Part shown: positions 26,818 to 35,417 of the stretch, piece after piece | How positions within the stretch are numbered: position 1 is the first letter of the stretch | Layout: the number at the start of each line of letters is the position of its first letter | From: JBFMAI01 sp040755725 | Lineage (GTDB): Bacteria > Planctomycetota > Phycisphaerae > UBA1845 > Fen-1342 | Length of the DNA stretch: 48,457 nt | Reading direction: 5' to 3' | Assembly: GCA_040755725.1 (NCBI GenBank) | Contig: JBFMAI010000006.1 | Span: 1 to 48,457, forward strand | Translations under genes and position numbers: made by a program | The notes under the pieces: model-generated | Told to the model about the DNA's origin: nothing | Database searches by the model: none | Seen by the model: only the letters and a program-made list of their open reading frames with translations

Positions 26818-28086
26818 CTACTCGTGCCGCAGGGCGTCGATGGGGTGGATGATCGCCGCTTTGAACGCGGGCACAATGCCGAAGAAGATGCCGACGCCCG
26901 TGCTGAAGCCCAGAGCGAGGGCGACCGACCACAGGGGCACTTTGACCTGCACCATGCTGGGGTGCAACGAAGCCATGTGGCTGATGGCGTAGCCCAGGGC
27001 GATGCCGATCGCCCCGCCGACGGTCGCCAGCACGACGGCCTCGGTCAGGAACTGGAGGAGGATGTCGCGGCGGTGGGCGCCGACGCTCTTGCGCAGGCCG
27101 ATTTCGCGGGTGCGTTCGGTGACCGAGACGAGCATGACATTCATGATGCCGATGCCGCCGACCAGCAGCGAGATGCTGACGATGCCGGCCAGCACGCTCG
27201 TGGCGATGACGCGCATGTTGTGGAACTCGCGGAGCACCTGGTCCTGCTTGAAGATGCCGAAGTCGTTCGCGTCGCCGGCCTTCAACCCGTGGCGCTGCCG
27301 CAGGATCCGCACGACCTGCGCCTCGGCGTCCGGGATCTGCTTCTCGTCCATCGCCTCAACGTAGAAGCCGACGTATTTGCGACGTTCGGGGTACATCTTG
27401 AGGGCGGTGGACCAGGGGATGACGGCGGTTTCGTCCTGGTTCTCGCCCATGAAGCTGCCCTTGGACTCCAGCAGGCCGATGACCTGGAAGCGCTGCCCGT
27501 CAATATGGATGTAGTCGCCGACGACGGATTCGTCGCACTCCAGCTTGCGCAGGACTTCGCGGCCCAGCACGCATACGGGCGCCCCGCTCTCCACGTCCAC
27601 CGCCCCGAAGAACCGCCCCGTGTCCACGTAGAAGTTGCGGATGGCCTGGAACATGTCGTTGGTGCCGCGCAGCTCCACCCCCGTGAGCTGCTGGCGCCCG
27701 TACTCGATCGTCGCCGCCGACCAGATCACGGGGGAGGTCCGGCGGACGGCCGGCGCGCCGGCATCCACGGCCTGGATGTCCTCCACCGTCATCTCGGAGG
27801 GGCGCAGAAACTCCCCCCGCGGCCCGCGAATCCACTCCGGGTACACGACCATCATGTTCGTGCCCAGCCCGCGCAGAAAACCGGTCACATAGTCGCCAAA
27901 ACCCTCGACCATCGACACCACGACGATGATCGACGTGACGGCGATGATGATCCCCAGCACCGTCAACAGCGAGCGGGCCTTGTTCGCCCAAATCTGAATC
28001 AGCGCGGTCGCCACGTTGCCCGCGATCGACACGATCCGATCGGGCACAAACCACAGCCCGCCGATGATGGCCTGACGCACGTTCAT
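26818..28086 (-). CDS. MacB-type ABC transporter permease
   Basis: 422 residues. The first membrane helix (SLLTVLGIIIAVTSIIVVVS) is followed by a periplasmic domain of about 230 residues. Three C-terminal helices follow, with SLLVGGIGIMNVMLVSVTER and TREIGLRKSVGAHRRDI, the classic MacB/FtsX-like region. Part of a tripartite efflux or envelope-maintenance pump with the ATPase and adaptor genes. Its ATG overlaps the ATPase stop by 4 nt (ATGA). No TolC-type outer-membrane channel is in the window. Substrate unknown: macrolides, peptides or lipoproteins are possible. Confidence 0.9.
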   Translation of the reverse strand: MNVRQAIIGGLWFVPDRIVSIAGNVATALIQIWANKARSLLTVLGIIIAVTSIIVVVSMVEGFGDYVTGFLRGLGTNMMVVYPEWIRGPRGEFLRPSEMTVEDIQAVDAGAPAVRRTSPVIWSAATIEYGRQQLTGVELRGTNDMFQAIRNFYVDTGRFFGAVDVESGAPVCVLGREVLRKLECDESVVGDYIHIDGQRFQVIGLLESKGSFMGENQDETAVIPWSTALKMYPERRKYVGFYVEAMDEKQIPDAEAQVVRILRQRHGLKAGDANDFGIFKQDQVLREFHNMRVIATSVLAGIVSISLLVGGIGIMNVMLVSVTERTREIGLRKSVGAHRRDILLQFLTEAVVLATVGGAIGIALGYAISHMASLHPSMVQVKVPLWSVALALGFSTGVGIFFGIVPAFKAAIIHPIDALRHE

Positions 28087-28868
28087 TCCGCGTCCCGCCC
28101 GCGGGCGAGACGCCCGCACTCCCCCGCCGCGCTCGCTGCGGCGGCGCCGACGCCGACGTTCGCGGCCGCCCCCGTGTCCAGCACCACCTGGCCGTCCTTC
28201 AGCTTGATGACCCGCTCGCACCGCCGGGCGATGTGGTCCTCGTGCGTGACGACGACGATCGTCTGGCCCTCGGCGTGCAGGCGGTCGAAGATGTCCATGA
28301 TTTCGTCGCCCGTGGCGCTGTCGAGGTTGCCGGTGGGCTCGTCCGCGAGGATGAGATCGGGTTGCTGGGCCAGGGCGCGGGCGATCGCCACCCGCTGCTT
28401 CTGCCCGCCCGAAAGCTGGTTCGGCCGATGGTGCGCCCGGTCCAGCAGGTTGACGCGCCGCAGCGCCTCGATCGCCCGCTGCCGGCGGTGGCGCGCCCGC
28501 GTGTACCGCAGGGGCAACTCCACGTTCTTCAGCGCTGTCGTTCGCCCGAGCAGTTCGAACGACTGAAAGACGAAGCCGATCCGCCGGCCGCGAATGTCCG
28601 CCAGCTTCGTCTGTGAGAGCTTCGACACGTCCTGCCCGCGCAGCCGGTACGTGCCGCTGGTGAGCACATCCAGGCAGCCGAGGATGTTCATGAGCGTGCT
28701 CTTGCCGCTGCCCGACTGCCCCATGATCGCGACGTACTCGTTCTCGCGGATCGTCAGCGATACCCCGCGCAGCGCGTGGACCAGCTCCGTTCCGACGCGG
28801 TAGATCTTGCGCAGGTCCACCAGCTCGATGACCGGGAGAGGCGGGTTGTCGGCCGCTGTGGTAATCAT
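28083..28868 (-). CDS. MacB-type ABC transporter ATP-binding protein
   Basis: 261 residues. Walker A GQSGSGKSTL, Q-loop FVFQSFELLG, signature LSGGQKQRVAIARAL, Walker B LILADEPTGNLDS and switch His VVVTHEDH are all intact. It belongs to the LolD/MacB-type subgroup that powers MacB-like permeases. The last 15-25 residues (AAASAAGECGRLARGRDAE) come from a palindromic gcgggcgagacgcccgc repeat at the DNA level, so the tail is probably not functional. Start and stop overlap the neighbouring genes by 4 nt each, which suggests coupled translation. Confidence 0.93.
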   Translation of the reverse strand: MITTAADNPPLPVIELVDLRKIYRVGTELVHALRGVSLTIRENEYVAIMGQSGSGKSTLMNILGCLDVLTSGTYRLRGQDVSKLSQTKLADIRGRRIGFVFQSFELLGRTTALKNVELPLRYTRARHRRQRAIEALRRVNLLDRAHHRPNQLSGGQKQRVAIARALAQQPDLILADEPTGNLDSATGDEIMDIFDRLHAEGQTIVVVTHEDHIARRCERVIKLKDGQVVLDTGAAANVGVGAAAASAAGECGRLARGRDAE

Positions 28869-30349
28869 GATCCGGTGTGCGCCTGCTGGCCCGGCGAGCC
28901 CGTGGCGGTGGCGTTCGTGGAGCCCGGTTGCGGATCCTCCTCGGCGGCGGACGAGCCCGGAGCGTCAGCGACGGGTTGGCTATCGGCGGAGGGCGAGGCG
29001 CCCGCACTCCCCGTGGCGGCGGTGGCCGGCGAGGCGCCGGCCGCCACATCCGCTCCCTCGCGGTCGCGGCTCGGAACGGCCGTCGGCGCTTCCTTCAACT
29101 TCACGGCCGAGCCGTCCTTGAGCTGGTCCAGGCTGCGATACGGCCCGGTCACGATCACGTCATCCAGGCCGACGCCTTCCAGCAACTCCACGCTGGTCGC
29201 GTCATTGATGCCGGTCTCGACGAGGCGCGGGACGGCCTTGCCGTCCTGCACACAGAAGACGAGCTTGATGTACTCCGCGAGGTTCTGCCGCAGCGTCGGG
29301 TCCTGGGCGGCCCGCCGGCGATCGTACTCGGCCACCAGCTCGGGGGGCAGGTCCCGCCGCTTGCGATAGACCACCGCCTGCACGGGGATCGTCAGCGCAT
29401 TCGCGTGCCCGGCCACCTCGATCTCGACGTTGGCGGTCATGCCGGGCTTGACGCGCGGGTCGGCGCCCGTGATCAGCACCAGCGTTTCGAACGTCACGAC
29501 ATCACGCCCGAGCGGCTTGGTGCCCTTGGTGCCGACGCGGTAAACGCTGCCGGCGATGCTGCGGCGCGTGTCGGATTGCAGGTAGATGCGGGCAACCTGG
29601 TCGGGCGCTACCAGCGGGGCGTCGGCCTCGTCAATACGGCAGCGGACCTGCATCTTCGACAGGTCGCTGACGACCATGATCCGTGTGCCGGGGTTGTTCA
29701 TCGTGCCGGTGATGACCACCTCGCCCTGCTTGGCGAAGCGCTGCGAGACAATGCCCGTGAGCGGCGAGCGGATGACCGTTTTCTCCAGGTCCTCGCGGGC
29801 CGACTGGAGAAACGCTTCCGCCTCGACCAACTCCTGCTGCCGCATCTGGAGCAGCGCCCGCGCCCCGATCAACGCCGTGCGGTAGTTGGCCAGCTCCAGC
29901 GGCGAGCTGGCGTTGGTCTCGCGCAGCCGCTGCTGTTGCTCCCAGTCACGTTCGGCCTTCTCCACGTCCGCCTCGGCCTGCACGATCAGGGCCTTGAGCT
30001 TGGCGACGTTGGCCTCCCGCGACAACACGCGGGCGCGGTAGTCGGCGTCATCTAGCCGGCACAGCAGGTCGCCCGCCTGCACCAGGTCCCCCTCCTCCAC
30101 CGGCATCTCGACGATCTTGCCGACGACCTCGCTGCTGATGTCAACCTCGGCGAACGCTTCCACGTCCCCTGGCGCCTGCACCGTGCGGATGATGCCGCGC
30201 TGCTCCGGCTTGGTCGACTCGACCTCGATCGGCAGCTCGCGGGCCACGTGTAGAGCGCTGCGGCCGTCCTTGGTGCGCGTGGCGTCGTTCAGCAGGTACA
30301 GCCCGCCGACGATTGCCGCCAGCACCACCAACCCGATCACCGTTCTCAT
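28865..30349 (-). CDS. MacA/HlyD-type periplasmic adaptor with repeat-derived tail
   Basis: 494 residues. One N-terminal anchor (VIGLVVLAAIVGGLYLL), a biotinyl-lipoyl-like half (VVGKIVEMPVEEGDLVQAGD), a coiled-coil hairpin (about residues 105-190, RDWEQQQRLRETNASSPLEL), and the returning half (TVIRSPLTGIVSQRFAKQGE) with beta-barrel domains. Residues about 420-494 are low-complexity (PSRDREGADVAAGASPATAA, then TGSAGASPS, then a Ser/Gly/Pro tail). The first part of this tail matches translated planctomycete palindromic repeats. The core adaptor is complete without it. Operon with the ATPase (4-nt overlap) and, 43 nt upstream, a Yip1 protein. Confidence 0.9.
   Translation of the reverse strand: MRTVIGLVVLAAIVGGLYLLNDATRTKDGRSALHVARELPIEVESTKPEQRGIIRTVQAPGDVEAFAEVDISSEVVGKIVEMPVEEGDLVQAGDLLCRLDDADYRARVLSREANVAKLKALIVQAEADVEKAERDWEQQQRLRETNASSPLELANYRTALIGARALLQMRQQELVEAEAFLQSAREDLEKTVIRSPLTGIVSQRFAKQGEVVITGTMNNPGTRIMVVSDLSKMQVRCRIDEADAPLVAPDQVARIYLQSDTRRSIAGSVYRVGTKGTKPLGRDVVTFETLVLITGADPRVKPGMTANVEIEVAGHANALTIPVQAVVYRKRRDLPPELVAEYDRRRAAQDPTLRQNLAEYIKLVFCVQDGKAVPRLVETGINDATSVELLEGVGLDDVIVTGPYRSLDQLKDGSAVKLKEAPTAVPSRDREGADVAAGASPATAATGSAGASPSADSQPVADAPGSSAAEEDPQPGSTNATATGSPGQQAHTGS
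28990..29080. repeat. Dispersed repeats within the adaptor gene tail
   Basis: gagggcgaggcgcccgcac (about 28993), ggccggcgaggcgccggcc (about 29025) and ctccctcgcggtcgcggctc (about 29052). Each resembles units at 11755-11934 or 28098. They encode the Gly/Ala/Ser-rich tail of the adaptor. Confidence 0.6.
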
Positions 30350-30392
30350 CGCCCGTACTCCTGCACCGCCGCCAGCGCGGACCCACGCCGGT

Positions 30393-31202
30393 TCAGTTCC
30401 CGCCTCCGCCCAGCGACATCGCGCCGGGGACCGTCGCCACGGTCAATCCGGCCCGGCCGGCGGCCCCGACGAGCCACGCCAGCACGCACACCAGCCACCC
30501 GCGCCAGCCGGGGAGCTGCATTGTGACCTTCAGTCCCGTCGCGACGATTACCCAGTACCAGATGCGGAACGGGTCGAGGGCCGTGAGGATTCCCGCCAAT
30601 GCGGCCAGCGCCTTGGGATCGAGCGCTTCGGGCGTAGGCCATAGTGGCACGAGCAGCGCCGCCGACGTATCGACATCCAGGGTCTCGAACCGCAACATCA
30701 GCCCCAGCGTCACCAGCAGCCGCAACGCGTCCACGAACCCGGCCAGCACGACGATCGTCAGCAGCGTGTGCCACTCCGGCTTGCGGCCGGTGAGCGCGAC
30801 GAAGCCGTACAACGCCGCCGCGACGAGCAGCGCCGTGGCCAGGGCCTTGACCGGCTCGGCCCCGACGACGCGCACCCGCGTCAACAGCTTGTTGAACTCG
30901 CCCGCCTTGATCTCCCGGTCGTAGAGCTCGCGCAGCTCGGAGCGCTGCACGACGTCGCGCTGCTGCTGGTCGATCCGGGCGATGCTCTCGCGCACGCCCC
31001 GCTCCACCTCGCGGTCGATGAGCCCCGTCTCGATCGTGGCGTAACCGATCAGGGTCACCAGCGTCAGCAGCACCAGCAGCGGCCAGCCCCACGCCGCCAC
31101 GTCCTCGACCCGCGCGAACACCCGGCGCGGCGACACGAGCACGCGGGGCACGTCGCGCAGGCCCACCGTCCGACGGGGCTGAACTGATGGCGATTCGGCC
31201 AA
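30393..31202 (-). CDS. Yip1-family membrane protein
   Basis: 269 residues. The N-terminal soluble part (LVSPRRVFARVEDVAAWGWP) matches the Yip1 opening, where a short cytosolic P-x-x-x-F helix precedes the membrane. Five hydrophobic segments follow: WPLLVLLTLVTLIGYAT, VKALATALLVAAALYGFVAL, LLTIVVLAGFVDALRLLVTL, a proline-rich one near 210, and WRGWLVCVLAWLVGAAG. Residues 60-115 form a charged periplasmic or cytosolic helix (RESIARIDQQQRDVVQRSEL). First gene of the MacAB-type operon. Family role in bacteria is poorly known. Confidence 0.82.
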   Translation of the reverse strand: MAESPSVQPRRTVGLRDVPRVLVSPRRVFARVEDVAAWGWPLLVLLTLVTLIGYATIETGLIDREVERGVRESIARIDQQQRDVVQRSELRELYDREIKAGEFNKLLTRVRVVGAEPVKALATALLVAAALYGFVALTGRKPEWHTLLTIVVLAGFVDALRLLVTLGLMLRFETLDVDTSAALLVPLWPTPEALDPKALAALAGILTALDPFRIWYWVIVATGLKVTMQLPGWRGWLVCVLAWLVGAAGRAGLTVATVPGAMSLGGGGN

Positions 31203-31314
31203 ACCGGTGACCTCCCGCCCGTCGGCGCTCCGGCCGCCCGCGCCGGCCTGGAAACCGCGCGGCCGGAGTCACCGAGAAGCGGCCTGCTGGCGTTCGCGGA
31301 ACGGCTCCGCGCGC

Positions 31315-31320
31315 ATTATA
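31315..31320 (-). promoter_or_regulatory. Candidate -10 box of the Yip1-MacAB operon
   Basis: Perfect TATAAT on the minus strand in a GC-rich stretch, about 110 nt before the ATG at 31202. No convincing -35 is seen. The rest of the 273-bp gap 31203-31475 shows nothing else. Confidence 0.45.
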
Positions 31321-31475
31321 CGAGCGCGCGGCCGGACTCCCGTTGGACTTCGCCGGGCGCGCGGCGTTATTCCACGCCGACTGACAACTTTCGACACGCG
31401 CTGTCCCGTCGCCTGTACGCGGGCGCACCACATCCCCCCTTGGTGACCTTGTCGCCCGACGCGGCCGAGGCGGTC

Positions 31476-32279
31476 TCAAACGTCATCGAGCTTGGGCCTG
31501 GCGCCGGTTTCGGCCGCGTAGGCGTCGGCGACGGTCACCGGGTCCCCCTGCATGTGAATCTCGCCGCGATCCAGCCACACCGCCTTGGTGCAGGTGGTGC
31601 GGACGAGGTCCATGCTGTGCGTGGCGACGATGACCGTCTTGCGGTCGCTGCGGAAGCGGTCGAGGATCGTCCCCGCCTTGGCCCGAAACGCGCTATCGCC
31701 CACGCTCAGCACCTCATCGAGCAGCAGCACGTCCGGGTCAATGTGGATGGCGATCGAGAACCCCAGTCGGCCCTTCATGCCCGCCGAGTACGTGCGCACG
31801 GGCGCGTCAATGAACGGCCCCAGCTCGCTGAACTCCACGATGTCGCCGAACCGCGCGTCGATCTCGCGCTGCGACAACCCCAGGATGGAGCCGTTGAGAT
31901 AGACGTTTTCCCGCCCGCTGAGGTTGGGGTTGAACCCGACGCCGAAGCTCAACAGGCAGCCGACCTTGCCGCGCACCGCGACGCGCCCCCGGTCGGCCTC
32001 GCAGATGCCGGCCAGCGTCTTGAGCAGCGTGGACTTGCCCGACCCGTTGCGCCCGATGATCCCCACGATGTCGCCCGCGGTCGCCGTGAAGTTGATCCCG
32101 CGCAGGGCCCAGAACTCCTTGCTCCAGCGGCCATTCGTTCCGCCGCGGCCGGACAGCAGGCCCAGCAGACGCACGAACGACTCCCGCAGCGTCACCTCGG
32201 CCCGGTGGTAGCGGATCAGGAACTTGACCCACACGTCCTCGGCGACGACGGTCGGTGTTCGGCCCCGCGTGTCAGACAT
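31476..32279 (-). CDS. Polysaccharide ABC transporter ATP-binding protein (Wzt/KpsT/TagH type)
   Basis: 267 residues. Walker A GRNGSGKSTL, signature YSAGMKGRLGFSIAI, Walker B VLLLDEVLSVGD and VIVATHSMD are intact. The AGICEADRGRVAVRGKVGCLL and NPNLSGRENVYLNGSILGLS blocks are diagnostic for exporters of O-antigen, capsule or teichoic acid precursors. The long C-terminal glycan-binding domain found in some Wzt proteins is absent. The start overlaps the permease stop by 8 nt. Together they move an undecaprenyl-linked glycan across the inner membrane. Confidence 0.92.
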   Translation of the reverse strand: MSDTRGRTPTVVAEDVWVKFLIRYHRAEVTLRESFVRLLGLLSGRGGTNGRWSKEFWALRGINFTATAGDIVGIIGRNGSGKSTLLKTLAGICEADRGRVAVRGKVGCLLSFGVGFNPNLSGRENVYLNGSILGLSQREIDARFGDIVEFSELGPFIDAPVRTYSAGMKGRLGFSIAIHIDPDVLLLDEVLSVGDSAFRAKAGTILDRFRSDRKTVIVATHSMDLVRTTCTKAVWLDRGEIHMQGDPVTVADAYAAETGARPKLDDV

Positions 32280-33120
32280 ACTTGGCGAACTTTCCTTCCC
32301 CCCGGCTGAACAACCCGTAGCCGACGATCAGCAGCGCCAGCGACACGCCGAGGACGTACAGCACGTGCCACGGGTCCGGGTGGCGGTGCTGGGTCAGGAC
32401 CGCCCGGTAGCTCTCCAGCAGGCCCGCGAACGGATTGAGCATGTAAATCGCCAGGTACTTCGGGGGGATGCGCGTGGCGTGCGGACCTTGGACGTAATAA
32501 AGAATGGGGCTGGCGTAGAAGGCCAGGCGCAACACGACGCTCATGATGTTCGCCATGTCGGCGAAGAACGCCCCGAGATAGGCCACGACATACGCCAGAC
32601 CGAGGGCCATGGCGAGTTGCACCGCGACCAGCGGCACCATCCACAGGGCGTGCCACGACGGCGGTCGCCCGGCGATCAGCAGCGCCGCCAGCAGGACCAG
32701 CAGTCCCCACAGGAAATCGTACAGACGCGAGAAGCAGATCGACAGCGGAAAAACGGCCTTGGGGAAGTTGATCTCGGAAATCAGCCCGCGGTTGCTCCGG
32801 ATGCAGTTGACCGACTGGGCGAGCGCCCCGTCGAGAAATCGCCACGCCACGACCCCGGTAAACAGGTAGATCAGGTACTCCGTGGCCCCCCCGCGGGCCT
32901 GGTTCAGCCACACCCCGAATACCAGGTAGTAGATCGCCAGCGACGCCGCCGGGTCCAGTAGGTTCCACAGGTTCCCAAGCGCCTTGTTGCGATGACCGGC
33001 CTTCAGATTGGCCTGAACGAGGTACCGAATGGTCTCCCGGCGCCCGACCAGCCGGCGCAAGCGCGCCGGCAGCGGTCCGGGCCCCGTATCCCAGGTGACC
33101 TCCGTGATGGCTGTTCCCAT
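32272..33120 (-). CDS. Polysaccharide ABC transporter permease (Wzm/TagG type)
   Basis: 282 residues from ATG 33120. The ABC2-membrane signature opens with LIRYLVQANLKAGHRNKALG-like sequence (TIRYLVQANLKAGHRNKALG here), then NLWNLLDPAASLAIYYLVFG. Six hydrophobic segments follow, including VVAWRFLDGALAQSVNCIRS and LRLAFYASPILYYVQG. It ends KFAKYV, a typical Wzm tail. Longer frames upstream are not credible. No glycosyltransferase gene is adjacent; the fusion enzyme at 21200-23845 is 8 kb away. Confidence 0.9.
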   Translation of the reverse strand: MGTAITEVTWDTGPGPLPARLRRLVGRRETIRYLVQANLKAGHRNKALGNLWNLLDPAASLAIYYLVFGVWLNQARGGATEYLIYLFTGVVAWRFLDGALAQSVNCIRSNRGLISEINFPKAVFPLSICFSRLYDFLWGLLVLLAALLIAGRPPSWHALWMVPLVAVQLAMALGLAYVVAYLGAFFADMANIMSVVLRLAFYASPILYYVQGPHATRIPPKYLAIYMLNPFAGLLESYRAVLTQHRHPDPWHVLYVLGVSLALLIVGYGLFSRGEGKFAKYV

Positions 33121-33299
33121 AGGTGCGGTCCGGTGCCGGAGCTTGCCGGCCTGGCCACGCGGGGGTGCAAAGCTTCCCGCCGCGGTCCGGCGAACCGATA
33201 TGCAACGCCAAGCGGCGCCCCCGGTCAAGCCCGGCCGCGCCGGTCTGACCGGCCAGGCGCGTGCCGACGCGGACACCGCCGGTACCCCGTCGATCCGCG

Positions 33300-33671
33300 C
33301 TACGTCCGGCTGCGCCCACCCGTGACCGGGGGTTCGTACCGCTCATAGCAACCCAGCAGCCGGCCGGAGCTGTCGCGGACGGCCCGCATGTAGATGCGGT
33401 GCTTCTCGTTGTCCGTGATCCGCCGCTCCTCCGCGCCCGCCTCGAACGCCGCCAGAATATCGATGATCCGCCGTTGCGAGTCGGCGTTGTGGCAATTGAG
33501 CAGCGACCGGCCCAGCAGCGCGGCCCCCTCCCTGGGTGCGCCGTCGCCCGGGGCGACCGTTGGCTTGCTCCGTCGCCCAAACCTGCTCGGGCGAGTGGCC
33601 CAACACGCCCAGGGTCGCGGGACCACCAGTGCTACCGGACGCAGCCTGCCCCGGGGCCGGGCCCGCCGCAA
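33300..33671 (-). CDS. PAS/DUF438-like domain protein, N-terminus unresolved
   Basis: The C-terminal 75 residues are convincing: LLGRSLLNCHNADSQRRIID, then AGAEERRITDNEKHRIYMRA, then SGRLLGCYERYEPP. This matches the final PAS-like region of DUF438-type sensor proteins (GR-LL-CH ... ITDNE-HRIYMRAV-D--G-LLG-YERYEP). The 50 residues before it are Arg/Pro-rich with no family resemblance. The original start may be in another frame or lost, so this could be a frameshifted or truncated gene. Role unknown; it may sense a ligand or redox state. Confidence 0.5.
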   Translation of the reverse strand: MRRARPRGRLRPVALVVPRPWACWATRPSRFGRRSKPTVAPGDGAPREGAALLGRSLLNCHNADSQRRIIDILAAFEAGAEERRITDNEKHRIYMRAVRDSSGRLLGCYERYEPPVTGGRSRT

Positions 33672-33750
33672 GTCCGCGCCCCAAACGTCCGATGCCAGAG
33701 GCAGGCGCAGGCGCCGAACGGCCCGACCCGCGCCCTAGGGCAACGCACTC

Positions 33751-35244
33751 ATGACGCCTCCGCACGTCCTGGTCGTCCTGGCCGCCGACACGGTGCCCCC
33801 CGCCCTGCGCGGCGCGCTGGAGCGCGTCGGGTGCAGCGCCTCGTTCCGGTCGCTCAGCGCGGCGACCCGCCTGCGGACCGACTTCTCCGCCGATGCGCTG
33901 GTGGTGGTGCTGCCCGACGCGGCGGCGGCGAGCATGCCGCTGGGCGCTCTACTGGGCCGCCTGGGCGAACTGCCGCGTCCGACGCTGTTGGTCTGCCCGG
34001 GCGGCTGCACCCGCGAATTGGCGTCCATCACCTCGTTGCCGCTGATTTCTGACACCGGACGGGACGAGCGGGAATTGGCGGTACGGCTGGAAACGCTGCT
34101 GGAGCTGCGCCGGCCGCTGGCGGCGCTGCGCCGCGACGCCTGGACGCAACGCCGGCGGGGAGACAGTGCGGCTCGGCGGTATGCCGGCCAGCTTCGTCTG
34201 GCCAGCCAGGTCCAGCGCGGCTTCCTGCCGCAGCGACTGCCGCGGTTCGACCGCGTGTCGTTCGAGTGCCTGTTCCGCCCGGTGGATTATGTGTCCGGGG
34301 ACATCTATGACGTGAACCGGTTGGACGAGGAGCACGTTGGCATCGCCCTGGCCGACGCGAGCGGCCATGGCATCCCCGCCGCCCTGCTGACCGTCTACAT
34401 CAAGCGGGCGCTGCGCGGCAAGGAAATCGGCCACGGCACCTACCGCGTGCTGTCGCCCGATGAAGTCCTCGCGGCCCTGAACGAGGACATCCTCGACGCC
34501 CGCCTGACCGAGTGCCCCTTCGTGGCCGCCGTCTACGCGGTCCTGAACATCCGTACGCTGGAGGTGCGACTGGCCCGCGCGGGTGCCCCCTACCCCCTCC
34601 ATCGCACCCGCGCCGGCGAGCTGCGTGTGCTCAAGGTGCCGGGCGGCGTTGTCGGCGTCCTGCCGCGGCCGCGCTTTGACGTCCAGCGCATCCAACTGGC
34701 CCCCGGTGATTCCTTGCTTCTGCACACCGATGGTCTGGAACGGATCATCACGGCCGCCCCCGCGCCGACGTGCGACCTGGAACCGTTGCGACAGACGGCG
34801 CAACGCGTCGCCGGCCTCAACCTGGCGGCGGTGCGGGCCATGGCGCCCGCGACGCCCGGACGCCCGCAAGAGGCCGCCGTCGCCGTCGCCGTGCCCGTTG
34901 GCCTGACCGCTGGGGCTAATCCGGAATCACCCTCGCCGGCCGAGGATGACCGTGCCGCGGGCGACGCCTCCCATGCGGTCAGCGGGCGGGGACACCCGCC
35001 CCACACTTCGGATAACGACGCCTCGGACCGCCCGGACCTCCCGCCCGCGCCAACGCCCCGCGTCACCGGTGAAGCGCCCGTCCCGCTTGTCGGCGTGCCG
35101 GCGCAGTCGCCCTGGCACGAGACGCTGCGCGTCCACGGCCCGCAGGTCGCCCTCGAACAGCTTGCCGGCCGCCAGCGGGCGCTGCGCCGTATGGGCTTCC
35201 CGCTCGACGACCTCACCGTCCTGGCCGTTCAAGTCGCCCCATAG
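33751..35244 (+). CDS. PP2C-type (SpoIIE/RsbU) phosphatase with degenerate receiver and repeat insert
   Basis: 497 residues. Residues about 5-85 look like a response-regulator receiver fold (HVLVVLAADTVPPALRGALE), but the phospho-acceptor Asp position is not evident. The SpoIIE domain follows from about 150: ASQVQRGFLPQRLPRFDRVS, SGDIYDV (metal-binding Asp), LADASGHGIPAALL, HTDGLERI (residues 325-332) and, at the end, DDLTVLAV. Between TDGL and DDLT an insert of over 100 residues has a low-complexity part (about 365-455) holding a translated palindrome (34984-35001). Such phosphatases act on anti-sigma antagonists (partner-switching). No anti-sigma or STAS gene is adjacent. A clear ribosome-binding site is lacking. 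Confidence 0.85.
   Translation: MTPPHVLVVLAADTVPPALRGALERVGCSASFRSLSAATRLRTDFSADALVVVLPDAAAASMPLGALLGRLGELPRPTLLVCPGGCTRELASITSLPLISDTGRDERELAVRLETLLELRRPLAALRRDAWTQRRRGDSAARRYAGQLRLASQVQRGFLPQRLPRFDRVSFECLFRPVDYVSGDIYDVNRLDEEHVGIALADASGHGIPAALLTVYIKRALRGKEIGHGTYRVLSPDEVLAALNEDILDARLTECPFVAAVYAVLNIRTLEVRLARAGAPYPLHRTRAGELRVLKVPGGVVGVLPRPRFDVQRIQLAPGDSLLLHTDGLERIITAAPAPTCDLEPLRQTAQRVAGLNLAAVRAMAPATPGRPQEAAVAVAVPVGLTAGANPESPSPAEDDRAAGDASHAVSGRGHPPHTSDNDASDRPDLPPAPTPRVTGEAPVPLVGVPAQSPWHETLRVHGPQVALEQLAGRQRALRRMGFPLDDLTVLAVQVAP
34984..35001. repeat. Palindrome within the phosphatase linker
   Basis: GGGCGGG-GACA-CCCGCCC: a perfect 7-bp hairpin embedded in the coding sequence of the linker between the TDGL and DDLT motifs. 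Confidence 0.6.
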
Positions 35245-35417
35245 GCCGCTCGGCCCGCGCCGTTTGGGACGGCGTGGCCCAAAGGCTGTCCCCCACCCCT
35301 TGCGGTCGCGGTCGGGGACGGGGTGAAAACCCCCGCCGCCGCCAAACCCTCGATGTTCCCGGGTTTGCACGCGTGGAGCGACAGGTGGTCTACGAGCCCG
35401 GCCGATGCTCGCCACGT

